A stretch of 33,883 nucleotides of DNA. Source: an uncultured bacterium. Its GTDB lineage: Bacteria; Patescibacteriota; Gracilibacteria; UBA4473. Position 1 is the stretch's first letter. Each line of letters opens with the position of its first letter. Where the stretch lies: positions 1 through 33,883 of the forward strand of contig CAMZKS010000101.1 in the NCBI GenBank assembly GCA_947311285.1, in the 5' to 3' direction. Of this stretch, positions 23,260-31,129 are shown in pieces. A program made the position numbers and the translations under genes. Below the pieces are notes generated by a model. It worked only from the letters and a program-made list of their open reading frames with translations. It did not search any database and was not told the origin of the DNA.

Positions 23260-23847
23260 ATGTTCACCGGAATTATTGAGCAGGTGGGCACAATTAAGTC
23301 TATTGTAGAAAATAGGTTTGTTATAAGTCATAGTTATGACGAATCTTTTGAGTTGGGGGAATCTGTCGCCTTGAATGGCATGTGTGCGACGGTCGTGAAC
23401 TCCACTAAAAATTCTGCAGAAGTTGATATTATCCAGGAGTCTCGAAAACTAACTACCTTTGGAACGGCGAAGATAGGAGATTTAATAAACCTAGAGCGAG
23501 CGGCTAAAATTGGACAAAGAAATTCAGGGCACAATGTGACCGGACATATTGATGAAGTGGGTAAAATCTTAAAGCTTGATTGGGTGGAAGATTTTTGGCT
23601 CGTACGAGTACAAGTAAAACCATCGCATCGGGCGTGGTTGGTGCACAAAGGCTCCGTGGCACTAGAAGGCATATCTTTAACGGTTAGTGGGGTGAGTGAA
23701 TTAAGGGCTGATAAGTCGTGGTTTGAAGTTTCTATTATTCCACACACGTGGGAAAATACGACGTTTAAGTCACGAGCGATTAATGAGGGTGTGAATATCG
23801 AATTCGATGTTTTGGGGAAGTACGCGTTGAATCAAGTTGCGGCATGA
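23260..23847 (+). CDS. ribE: Riboflavin synthase, alpha chain
   Basis: The 195-residue protein consists of two tandem lumazine-binding barrels (about 1-96 and 97-190). It starts MFTGIIEQVG and contains NGMCATV around C42, the position of the family's conserved cysteine. The second domain has GHNVTGHID, KGSVALEGISLTV and IPHTWENTTF. It dismutates two 6,7-dimethyl-8-ribityllumazine molecules into riboflavin. The TGA stop overlaps the ATG of yidD as ATGA, so the two are translationally coupled. Confidence 0.96.
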   Translation: MFTGIIEQVGTIKSIVENRFVISHSYDESFELGESVALNGMCATVVNSTKNSAEVDIIQESRKLTTFGTAKIGDLINLERAAKIGQRNSGHNVTGHIDEVGKILKLDWVEDFWLVRVQVKPSHRAWLVHKGSVALEGISLTVSGVSELRADKSWFEVSIIPHTWENTTFKSRAINEGVNIEFDVLGKYALNQVAA

Positions 23848-24203
23848 GAAACAAACAAAAGACCGTCATCCTCCGCAGGGAGGATCTGATAACAGAGAAA
23901 GATAAGACTGGATTCTCGCTACCGAGAATGACAGCGTTTGTGTTTAACGTGTTATTATGGCCCGATAGAGTTTTAGCGACTTTGACGATTAAACTCATTA
24001 AAATCTATCAAGCCACGCTTTCACCAGATCACTCTGTAAATGGTATTGGTGATCCGTTAAAAGGTTGTAAATTTTACCCCAGTTGTTCGAACTATGGTGT
24101 TGAGGTGCTTAAAAAATACGGATTCGTGTTTGGTGTGCCAAAAATCATATGGCGCATTTTTCGCTGTCATCCCTGGAGTTCTGGCGGCATTGATCATCCT
24201 TAA
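23844..24203 (+). CDS. yidD: YidD-type membrane insertion factor with repeat-derived N-terminus
   Basis: The family core runs from about residue 45 to 119: LIKIYQATLSP, then C75-K-F-Y-P-S-C81-S-N-Y and RIFRC108HPWSSGGIDHP. YidD proteins assist YidC-mediated membrane insertion at the inner face of the membrane. The ATG overlaps the ribE stop. Residues 8-30 are encoded by a 68-base double-hairpin repeat, so the N-terminal arm looks acquired by in-frame insertion. A later start is possible at M29, although no ribosome-binding site distinguishes it. The KIYQATLSPDHSVNGIGDPLKGC stretch also has an insertion relative to short YidD proteins. Confidence 0.88.
   Translation: MRNKQKTVILRREDLITEKDKTGFSLPRMTAFVFNVLLWPDRVLATLTIKLIKIYQATLSPDHSVNGIGDPLKGCKFYPSCSNYGVEVLKKYGFVFGVPKIIWRIFRCHPWSSGGIDHP
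23865..23932. repeat. 68-base double-palindrome repeat inside yidD
   Basis: The element begins GTCAT and ends ATGAC. It holds two hairpins: ATCCTCC-GCAG-GGAGGAT (23868-23885) and ATTCTCG-CTAC-CGAGAAT (23912-23929), separated by about 26 bases. It is in frame and encodes residues 8-30 of the YidD product. The terminal inverted repeat and paired hairpins suggest a small non-autonomous palindromic element. Confidence 0.65.
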
Positions 24204-24245
24204 GTAGATCTTTTGCTATTGCCCTATTTATTATTACACTCGCCA

Positions 24246-25178
24246 ATGATGATTATATTTTCAATATTGGCTTTCTTACTGATTTTTTCGACGCTTATTA
24301 TAGTGCATGAGTTTGGACACTACTACGCAGCGATTAAATCGGGTGTTAAGGTGGAAGAATTTGGTTTAGGGATGGGGAAGAAATTATTTGGTTACAAGCG
24401 AGGGGAAACAGAGTTTACGTTGAACATAATTCCTTTTGGAGGATTTGTGCGAATGCTTGGAGAAGAAGAGGATTCAAAAGACCCTAGAAGCTTCGGACAA
24501 GCGGATTTATGGAAGCGAATGGTTATTACGCTGGCGGGGGTGTTTATGAATTTTGTAATGGCTATAACGTTTTTAACAGTCTTGTTTACCGTTGGAACAG
24601 ATCCGATTTTAGTATCACAAGCGGATGTTGAACGAGCTTATGATAGAGGTGAAATTGCTTTTACCGTTAATGGCGAGCGTATGACGCCCGAGGAGATTAA
24701 GGCCCTAGAGGATCCAGCCGCTCCTGTGATATTTGAATATATTAAAGAAGTTAAGGCACCTTTTCCGCTATCGATTGTGTTGGCGACAACCGAAACGGCT
24801 CGTATCTCATGGGCTGTGCTTGAGAAGGCTGCAGAAATTCCAGTTGAGTTAGTTCGAAATCTACGTGTTCCAGAAGGGTTAGCGGGGCCAATTGGGATCG
24901 CGGAAGTCACGCATAAAATTTTACCACAAGGGTTTATGGCATTGGTTAAACTAACCGCATTACTTTCAATTTCGTTGGCGGTTATGAATTTATTGCCAAT
25001 TCCAGCCTTGGATGGAGGACGTTTTGTTTTTCAAATTGCAGAATTTCTTTTGAAGCCTTTTGGTGTTAAACCAAGCGAGAAATGGGAGAATTACGCGCAC
25101 ATGACAGGATTTGCATTACTAATGGGGTTATTATTGCTTATTACCTGGAACGACATAGAGAGGCTCTTTTTTAGTTAA
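24246..25178 (+). CDS. M50-family site-2 (regulated intramembrane) protease
   Basis: The 310-residue multi-pass membrane metalloprotease has its zinc site H21-E22-F-G-H25 (LIIVHEFGHYYAA). The conserved NIIPFGGFVRMLGE loop and AGVFMNFVMA follow, and the third ligand is D256 in LLPIPALDGGRF. RseP/SpoIVFB-like enzymes cleave membrane-bound anti-sigma factors or signal-peptide remnants. I start at the ATG at 24246 rather than a TTG at 24213. The stretch between the two catalytic regions is short, and I see no clear PDZ domain, unlike RseP. It follows yidD by 42 bases. Confidence 0.92.
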   Translation: MMIIFSILAFLLIFSTLIIVHEFGHYYAAIKSGVKVEEFGLGMGKKLFGYKRGETEFTLNIIPFGGFVRMLGEEEDSKDPRSFGQADLWKRMVITLAGVFMNFVMAITFLTVLFTVGTDPILVSQADVERAYDRGEIAFTVNGERMTPEEIKALEDPAAPVIFEYIKEVKAPFPLSIVLATTETARISWAVLEKAAEIPVELVRNLRVPEGLAGPIGIAEVTHKILPQGFMALVKLTALLSISLAVMNLLPIPALDGGRFVFQIAEFLLKPFGVKPSEKWENYAHMTGFALLMGLLLLITWNDIERLFFS

Positions 25179-25215
25179 ATAGATTGATCGCTAGTCGTTG
25201 GTTTGAGATTAGGGC

Positions 25216-25243
25216 TTGACAGTAAAATCAACTTCCATAGTAT
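25216..25243 (+). promoter_or_regulatory. Promoter of the bL25 gene
   Basis: TTGACA (25216-25221) and TAGTAT (25238-25243) are 16 bases apart, the same arrangement as the tuf promoter. The ATG at 25269 follows about 20 bases after the predicted start. Confidence 0.65.
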
Positions 25244-25268
25244 CGCGCGGCTTAAATAAAGAATATTA

Positions 25269-25907
25269 ATGGCTGAAACTTATAGCTTGGCTGCCGAAAA
25301 AAGAGAAATCACTAAAAAATCTGCTCGCGATACTCGCGCTCAGGCAAGAATTCCTGGGGTTATATACGGTCACGGTGTTGAATCTCAGCCTTTCAGTGTA
25401 GATTATTCTGATTTTTTACGTTTGATTCGTCGAGCCGGTCAATCAGCTTTAATTGATTTAGAGTTAGACGGAAAAACAATCAAAGTATTGATTCACAAAT
25501 ATGATCAAGATCCTGTTCAAGATACCTTTACGCACATTGATTTGATGGCGGTTAATTTGAAAGAAAAAACAATGGTACATGTGCCACTGGAATTTGTTGG
25601 TGAATCTGAAGCGGTTAAAACACTTGGTGGTGTACTTAATACATCTCATGATAGTTTGGATATTCGTTGTTTCCCAGGTGAAATCCCTCATGAAATTAAA
25701 GTTGATCTTACGGTTCTAAAAGAAATTGGTGATAGTATTACGATCGCTGATCTTAAGTTGTCAGAGGAATTTGAACTAATGAATCTTGATGCAGATGTTC
25801 AGCTTTGTTCTATTATGGGTAGAGCTGCCGCAGAAGACCTTGATGCTCCAATTGAAGTTCCTGACGCAGATCTAGATCCAGAAAAAGAGGCGGAAACTGA
25901 GGCCTAG
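25269..25907 (+). CDS. rplY: Ribosomal protein bL25, long CTC/TL5 type
   Basis: The 212-residue protein has the 5S-rRNA-binding N-domain (about 1-92: AEKREITKKSARDTRAQARIPGVIYGHG and VDYSDFLRLIRRAG). It also has the C-terminal beta domain of CTC/TL5 proteins (about 93-185: VNLKEKTMVHVPLEFVGE, GGVLNTSHDSLDIRCFP). An acidic tail (residues 188-212) ends the chain. It is monocistronic, with its own promoter and terminator, and the promoter architecture shared with tuf suggests growth-linked expression (inference). Confidence 0.95.
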   Translation: MAETYSLAAEKREITKKSARDTRAQARIPGVIYGHGVESQPFSVDYSDFLRLIRRAGQSALIDLELDGKTIKVLIHKYDQDPVQDTFTHIDLMAVNLKEKTMVHVPLEFVGESEAVKTLGGVLNTSHDSLDIRCFPGEIPHEIKVDLTVLKEIGDSITIADLKLSEEFELMNLDADVQLCSIMGRAAAEDLDAPIEVPDADLDPEKEAETEA

Positions 25908-25928
25908 TTAGATATTTTATTTACAGAC

Positions 25929-25957
25929 TAAAAAGTCGCCATTGGCGGCTTTTTTTA
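25929..25957 (+). terminator. Rho-independent terminator after rplY
   Basis: AAGTCGCC / GGCGGCTT (one wobble pair) closes an ATT loop and runs into a T-tract. Confidence 0.88.
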
Positions 25958-25970
25958 TAAGCTCTTTGTG

Positions 25971-26119
25971 ATGAAAATTATATTTAACGGTCAGCTGAAA
26001 GACGAGTTTGATCCATCGATCCAAGTCTCCCCGCTTAGTGCCAGTAAGAAAGTGGGGCGATTGGGAGCGTGTGGGGACGGATGTTTATGGCTTGCTTAAA
26101 ACGGTTCGAGTAGGTTGAA
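25971..26119 (+). pseudogene. Possible remnant of a class IV aminotransferase gene
   Basis: A 42-codon frame from 25971 reads MKIIFNGQLKDEFDPSIQVSPLSAS. This resembles the N-terminal NG-x-x-x-x-x-x-x-I-SP-x-x-x-x start of branched-chain or aminodeoxychorismate-lyase type aminotransferases. Near 26050 the similarity seems to move to the +1 frame, giving KWGDWERVGTDVYGLLKTVRV before a TGA, close to the family's YGDGVFETLK region. The rest of the protein is absent, and a promoter for the next gene follows. The family assignment is by eye and tentative; the stretch may also be ordinary intergenic sequence. Confidence 0.3.
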
Positions 26120-26143
26120 ATCAGGGGGCTTTTTTGTTATAAT
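26115..26143 (+). promoter_or_regulatory. Strong promoter of the glycosyltransferase gene
   Basis: TTGAAA (26115-26120) and a perfect TATAAT (26138-26143) are 17 bases apart, with TGT before the -10 forming an extended -10. The ATG at 26152 is only eight bases past the -10, so the message would be leaderless or nearly so. Confidence 0.75.
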
Positions 26144-26151
26144 AGTGCACA

Positions 26152-27039
26152 ATGCTTACTCCCCGCGTTTCTATTATTATACCCTCGTTTAATGAAGGGG
26201 TGTGGTTAGAGCGAACAGTTCGAGGTTGTTTAGAAAAAACAAGCTACCCAGATTTTGAGGTGGTGGTGGTTGGTGATGCTTGCAATGATGGATCAGTGGA
26301 AGCACTAACAGCTCTTAATTTTCCGAATGTGAAAATTTTGAATCTAGAAGAAAGTGTTGGAGCCATTGTTACGCGTAATAAGGGCGCCGCAGTAGCAACG
26401 GGAGAAGTACTGGTGTTTATTGATTCGCATCAGGAACCCATGACACCAAATTGGTTAAAAATTTTAGTCGATCTGCTTGATAAGCCAAACTGCGGTGCGG
26501 CCACTATTAATATTGCCTCAATCGGGGAAGCCGATCGATTAGGTTACTTATACACTTTAAAAAACTGGAACTTAGAGCCGACCTGGGAAAAGCCCGAAGT
26601 CGTACAACCAAATCAACTGGCGCCGGCTATTCCGGGAGGCTGTTTTGCTATTCGTAAATCATTATTTAAAATAACGGGAGGGTTTAATGCGAACTTAAAA
26701 AAGTGGGGACGCGAGGATTTTGAATACAGCTTACGGCTTTGGCGAAAGGGGTATGACTTATGGTTTTCGAGTGAAGCGGTTATGGGACACGCCTTCGACC
26801 ACAAGCGAGCCTTTGAGATTAGCTGGGAACAAGTGGATTTTAATACGCTTTTTACGGCGTACACATTGATGGATGAGGTTTCAATTAATAAAATCATTAA
26901 ATCTATTGAGATCACTCGACCCAAAACACTGGCTCGAGCTAAAGCTGTGATGGACGCTTTTGATGTTAAGGCTTATCAAGATAAGCAATCTTTTACTCGA
27001 AATTTTACAGATTATAAAGCGCGGTTTATAAAAATTTAA
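26152..27039 (+). CDS. Family 2/27-like glycosyltransferase with DxH motif
   Basis: The 295-residue GT-A fold enzyme starts VSIIIPSFNEG and has the usual nucleotide-binding VVVGDACNDGS. Its metal motif is D91-S-H93 (FIDSHQEP) rather than DxD. It then has PGGCFAIRK, KWGREDFEYSLRLWRKGYD (about 184-202) and MGH213AFDHKR. The DSH plus WG-E-x-x-E-x-x-x-R plus GH series resembles polypeptide GalNAc-transferases (GT27) more than ordinary GT2 enzymes. No membrane segment is evident, so it is probably cytoplasmic. Donor and acceptor are unknown. It is followed by malic enzyme after 69 bases. Confidence 0.82.
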   Translation: MLTPRVSIIIPSFNEGVWLERTVRGCLEKTSYPDFEVVVVGDACNDGSVEALTALNFPNVKILNLEESVGAIVTRNKGAAVATGEVLVFIDSHQEPMTPNWLKILVDLLDKPNCGAATINIASIGEADRLGYLYTLKNWNLEPTWEKPEVVQPNQLAPAIPGGCFAIRKSLFKITGGFNANLKKWGREDFEYSLRLWRKGYDLWFSSEAVMGHAFDHKRAFEISWEQVDFNTLFTAYTLMDEVSINKIIKSIEITRPKTLARAKAVMDAFDVKAYQDKQSFTRNFTDYKARFIKI

Positions 27040-27108
27040 GAAATTGTATATTTGTTGAGTTAAAATTAAATTTGGTGTTTTTTTGAGGGGAGGTAAACTT
27101 TCATTAAT

Positions 27109-28233
27109 ATGGATTACAATCAAAAATCGATACAGGCGAGAGAAGGGCACGGAGGAGGCTTGTTTACCGGCTTAAAAGCTTTACCAGAAAATAAAGAAGC
27201 GCTTTCGGTTTACTACAGCCCGGGCATTGCTGGGCCGTGTTTAGAGATTGCCAAGCACCCAAAACGGGCGTTTGATCTAACAATTAAAAAAAATACCGTA
27301 GCGGTTATTTCTGACGGGAGCGCTGTTTTAGGTTTAGGCAATATTGGAGCAGAGGCGGCGTTGCCGGTGATGGAAGGTAAGTGTATGTTATTAAAGCATT
27401 TCGGTGATGTCGATGGCATTCCAATTGTTTTAGATACCCAAGATACAGATGAAATTGTAGAAACTATCTTGCGCATAGCTCCAACTTTTGGCGGTATTAA
27501 TCTGGAAGATATTTCGGCCCCTCGTTGTTTTGAAATTGAAGCACGTTTGAATGAGAAATTAGATATTCCGGTGTTTCATGATGATCAGCATGGGACGGCT
27601 ATTTGTGCTTTGGCTGCACTTATTAACGCCTTGAAGGTGGTAGAAAAATCAAAAGAAACAATTAAAGTAGTTATTTCTGGCGCTGGTGCCGGAGGGTTGG
27701 CTATTGCCAAATTAGTACAGCAGTGGGGGATAAAAAATATTGTTATGACGGATTCTAAGGGTGTGGTACATTGTGATCGTGATAATTTAACACCCGCAAA
27801 AGAAGCTTTTTGCACGATTGAAAACAGTCAAAGTTTAGGCGAGGCATTGGTGGGCGCAGATGTCTTTATTGGGGTGTCAAAAGGGAACGTACTAACCCCC
27901 TCTATGGTGAAGACTATGGGGGTTGATCCGATTGTGTTCGCCTTGGCGAATCCTGATCCAGAAATGCACCCGTCACTTGCAGTAGAGGCCGGAGTGGCTG
28001 TAATGGCGACGGGTCGTTCTGATTACCCAAACCAAATTAACAATGTGTTAGTGTTTCCTGGATTGTTTCGAGGACTATTAGACCATAGGGTTAAAAAGGT
28101 TACCGACAGCATTAAGCTGAGTGCAGCTCAAACTTTGGCAGACTTAGTTGAAAACCCAACGAAGGATTATGTTATCCCCGACCCATTTGATCCCAAGGTT
28201 GCACCGGCTATGGCGGCGGCTGTATTGTCCTAG
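27109..28233 (+). CDS. NAD(P)-dependent malic enzyme
   Basis: At 374 residues it matches the short bacterial malic enzymes that decarboxylate malate to pyruvate. Motifs are Y36 in YYSPGIAGP, VAVISDGSAVLGLGNIG, catalytic K91, metal ligands E132-D133 (NLEDISAPRCFEIE) and D158-D159 in FHDDQHGT. The nucleotide-binding SGAGAGGLAI lies at 190-199, and FALANPDPE follows later. The phosphotransacetylase-like domain of the longer forms is absent. A purine-rich GGGGAGG lies too far upstream (about 16 bases) to be a normal ribosome-binding site. Confidence 0.94.
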   Translation: MDYNQKSIQAREGHGGGLFTGLKALPENKEALSVYYSPGIAGPCLEIAKHPKRAFDLTIKKNTVAVISDGSAVLGLGNIGAEAALPVMEGKCMLLKHFGDVDGIPIVLDTQDTDEIVETILRIAPTFGGINLEDISAPRCFEIEARLNEKLDIPVFHDDQHGTAICALAALINALKVVEKSKETIKVVISGAGAGGLAIAKLVQQWGIKNIVMTDSKGVVHCDRDNLTPAKEAFCTIENSQSLGEALVGADVFIGVSKGNVLTPSMVKTMGVDPIVFALANPDPEMHPSLAVEAGVAVMATGRSDYPNQINNVLVFPGLFRGLLDHRVKKVTDSIKLSAAQTLADLVENPTKDYVIPDPFDPKVAPAMAAAVLS

Positions 28234-28278
28234 TTCTCAATAAATAATTTATAAGGTCATGGTTTAATGGCTTGATAA

Positions 28279-28317
28279 TTGATCTTTTGTATTCGTACCC
28301 TAAAATCATTTTATAAT
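28279..28317 (+). promoter_or_regulatory. Candidate promoter(s) of the envelope operon
   Basis: Two overlapping options exist. One is TTGATC (28279-28284) with TAAAAT (28301-28306), 16 bases apart. The other is a perfect TATAAT at 28312-28317 with a poorer -35, which would put the start at the ATG (28326). Confidence 0.45.
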
Positions 28318-28325
28318 AAATACAT

Positions 28326-29732
28326 ATGTCTCACTACCAAAGAAACGTTCGCTTTATTTTATTCCTAGTTCTTCCCATTTTAGGGTTTCTACTCGGCTGG
28401 AGTTTAAGTCAAAAAAATAATGATAGTTTGGGGCAAGAGTTCTCTCGCCTAGAAGAGAGCCAAGAAACAATCACTAATTTAGGTTTAAATGCGGAGACTA
28501 GTCGGCCAGCGATTTTTCGAAAAACAGATCCTAAAGCGGTTGATCTCTCTACTTTTTGGGAAGTTTGGCATTTAGCCGAAGCTAATTTTTTAAGAACAGA
28601 GAAATTTGATACGCAATCCCAAGTAAACGGGGCGATAAAAGGGCTCGTAGAATCCTTGGATGATCCTTATACCGTTTACATGACGCCGAAAGAAGCGGCT
28701 GATTTTGAAGAGTCAATGTCTGGTGAATTTGAAGGTGTAGGGGCAGAAATCGATCGTCGAAATGATCAAATCATAATTGTTAGCCCATTAAAAAACAGCC
28801 CTGCGGAGTCGGCAGGACTCAAGTCCGGAGATATTATTTTTCAAATCGATGAAGAACCAACCTTTGGTATCACGCTTGAAGAAGCGGTGACTAGGATTCG
28901 TGGACCAAAAGGAGAGCCGGTCATTTTAACGGTTATCCGTGAGAATGAACGAAAACCAATTGATATTACGATCGTTCGTGACAATATTGTGTTACCAACT
29001 ATAGAGTGGAAAATCAACGAAGATGATATTGCTATCATATCTCTTTATCAATTTGGGAATAATGCCGCTCGTGATTTCAGAATCGCAGTAGAAGAGATTG
29101 TACTAAAATCACCAAAAGGGATTGTGGTTGATCTTCGAAACAATGGTGGTGGTTTGCTTGATGCCTGTATTAAAATTCTTTCAGAATTCATGAAAGATGA
29201 AGTGGTAGTACGAACGGAAGGTCGGCGTTTTGGTGATACTGGAGATTTGAAAACGGGGCGTGATGGAAGCCTTCTAGAGTTACCATTAGTGGTACTAGTG
29301 AACGAAGGCTCTGCGAGTGCATCAGAGATATTTGCCGGTGCGGTTCAAGATTTAGATCGAGGATTGGTGGTTGGTCGCAAAACTTTTGGTAAAGGGTCGG
29401 TACAAAATGTGATCCCGCTTTCAAATGGAGCAAATTTGAAAATTACGGTGTCAGAATGGTTGACGCCGAAAGGTCGCTCAATTCAAAAGCATGGGATTGA
29501 TCCACACGTAGTTGTTGAATTGGATGAAGGCGCACCAGAAGGTGTAGACCAAGTACTGGAACGTGCGCTCAGTTTGATTGGTACCTCTGAAATGTATGAA
29601 ATTATTGCGGACGGAGTGCCAATGCCTGATAGTGGGAAAAAGGACGCCAAAGTTTCAGGAGTGGGTGATAGCTCAAGTGAGACAGATAAGGCCTTAGACG
29701 CGTCAGAAATCAAAGAAAATGAAACTCCGTAA
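28326..29732 (+). CDS. C-terminal processing peptidase (S41 family)
   Basis: The 468-residue protein has an N-terminal membrane anchor or signal (about 9-27). A PDZ domain follows (about 130-205, with GVGAEIDRRNDQIIIVSPL and SGDIIFQIDEE), then the S41 catalytic domain. The Ser/Lys dyad is inferred as S331 (NEGSASASEIFAGA) and K356 (GRKTFGKGSVQ), by alignment in mind with Prc. The end is a Ser/Asp-rich tail. It should cut C-termini of secreted or membrane proteins outside the cytoplasm. Its last 14 bases overlap the VanW gene. Confidence 0.93.
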   Translation: MSHYQRNVRFILFLVLPILGFLLGWSLSQKNNDSLGQEFSRLEESQETITNLGLNAETSRPAIFRKTDPKAVDLSTFWEVWHLAEANFLRTEKFDTQSQVNGAIKGLVESLDDPYTVYMTPKEAADFEESMSGEFEGVGAEIDRRNDQIIIVSPLKNSPAESAGLKSGDIIFQIDEEPTFGITLEEAVTRIRGPKGEPVILTVIRENERKPIDITIVRDNIVLPTIEWKINEDDIAIISLYQFGNNAARDFRIAVEEIVLKSPKGIVVDLRNNGGGLLDACIKILSEFMKDEVVVRTEGRRFGDTGDLKTGRDGSLLELPLVVLVNEGSASASEIFAGAVQDLDRGLVVGRKTFGKGSVQNVIPLSNGANLKITVSEWLTPKGRSIQKHGIDPHVVVELDEGAPEGVDQVLERALSLIGTSEMYEIIADGVPMPDSGKKDAKVSGVGDSSSETDKALDASEIKENETP

Positions 29733-31038
29733 ACCTATAACGCTTGTCCTCACCTTAATTGCCAATTTAATGGTGGTAGAATTCGTGTGGGCAAGCGAGG
29801 ATTTACCAAAAAAAATCACACTAATTTTTGAAGATCGCTTACTTGCGTTGGACTTTAGGGCTCACCCAGAATTACTTCAGCAAACGCCACAGCATTTTTT
29901 AGTAGTGGGGAGTACTCGGTTACCAGTTTCATTTGGAGAGAACTTCCCCTTAAATAAGGGAATCGTTAAAATTGAAACCGAGTTTACGACAACAATTGAT
30001 CCAGAAAATTTAACAACCTTTTTTAAAACTACTTCATTAGTGAGTCAGCAAGAGGCACAGCCGGTTAAATTAACCCTAAGTGGCAACATAGTTCACTTTT
30101 CTGGGCGGCCAACAACAGGCTATTATGACATAGATAAACTTAAATTAACATCCCTACTTAACACTGCGTTAGTAAACGGAGATACGTTTGTACGTGTACC
30201 GGCGGAGAAAATATTTGCGCCCGTGGACCCCTCTGACGAGTTAGTGGAGCGAGGGATAGAGTCCGTCATCGCTATTGGGAGGTCTAATTTTACAGGATCC
30301 TCAGATGCTAGAGTGCAAAATATATTAGCTTCTATACGTAAATTTAATGGTTTGATTGTACCAAAGGGGAAAACTTTTTCCTTTAATTCAACGCTGAAAA
30401 ATGTACTTGAATCAGATGGCTTTGTGCCAGAGTTAGTTATTAAAGGAAATGAAACAAAGAAGGAGCTTGGTGGCGGTGTGTGCCAGGTATCAACCACTGT
30501 TTTTCGCGCGGCCTTTACGGCAGGATTGCCAATGCTTGATCGTCGAAACCACTCTTACGCGGTACCTTACTATAAGCCTTATGGCTTAGACGCTACGATC
30601 TACTTAGGAGGACAAGATTTTCGTTTTGCTAATGACACTCCGGGAGATATTACCATGCAAGCCTTTATTAGTGGCGAGAATCTCTATTTTGTATTCTATG
30701 GTCAAGATGATGGTCGGAAAGTGGCGATTGAAGGACCTTTTATTTCTAACTATAGCAAAGCACCAGAGCCGAAAATTATAGAAACGGAGGAACTCCCCCC
30801 TGGGCAAATGGTTGAAATGTCACCGGCTCATAGTGGGTTTGCCTCTAAATGGATTCGTCGAGTTTGGAAACCAGGAGAAGTATTTCAAGAAGAAGTCTTG
30901 AAGTCTTATTATCGTCCTTGGGCGGCGACTATCTGGAAAGGGGTTAAAGCCGAAGAGGTGGCTCAACGAATTTCAAGTGAAGCGCCTCGCGCAATTGGAA
31001 TAGAGGTTGAAGAAGCTGCCGCAGGGCTAGAGTCTTAA
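29719..31038 (+). CDS. VanW-family secreted protein
   Basis: The 439-residue protein has a signal peptide (about 1-25, ending VWA). An N-terminal region of about 150 residues resembles the domain that often precedes VanW. The VanW domain (about 190-330) has GKTFSFNSTL, the signature GGGVCQVSTTVFRAAFTAGL (251-270), RRNHSY and YGLDATIYLGGQDF. The C-terminal region contains KWIRRVWKPGEVFQEEVLKSYYRPW. VanW proteins occur in vancomycin-resistance clusters and widely in cell walls, but their biochemical role is unknown. The start lies within the end of the processing-protease gene. Confidence 0.9.
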   Translation: MKLRKPITLVLTLIANLMVVEFVWASEDLPKKITLIFEDRLLALDFRAHPELLQQTPQHFLVVGSTRLPVSFGENFPLNKGIVKIETEFTTTIDPENLTTFFKTTSLVSQQEAQPVKLTLSGNIVHFSGRPTTGYYDIDKLKLTSLLNTALVNGDTFVRVPAEKIFAPVDPSDELVERGIESVIAIGRSNFTGSSDARVQNILASIRKFNGLIVPKGKTFSFNSTLKNVLESDGFVPELVIKGNETKKELGGGVCQVSTTVFRAAFTAGLPMLDRRNHSYAVPYYKPYGLDATIYLGGQDFRFANDTPGDITMQAFISGENLYFVFYGQDDGRKVAIEGPFISNYSKAPEPKIIETEELPPGQMVEMSPAHSGFASKWIRRVWKPGEVFQEEVLKSYYRPWAATIWKGVKAEEVAQRISSEAPRAIGIEVEEAAAGLES

Positions 31039-31129
31039 GTGCATCGTAATTAATAGCAGTACAAAGTGCTGAGTTTGTCGAGGGCGCTTGTTTTACTTTT
31101 AGTCTTAATTACTTGAGAATTGTATCCGT

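Noticed and set aside
23334..23747. 137-codon open frame antisense to ribE
   Set aside because: It lies entirely within an intact, conserved riboflavin synthase gene, and its translation has no family features or start signals.
30123..30497. 124-codon open frame antisense to the VanW gene
   Set aside because: It is a shadow frame of a well-supported gene; its composition mirrors the complementary codons.
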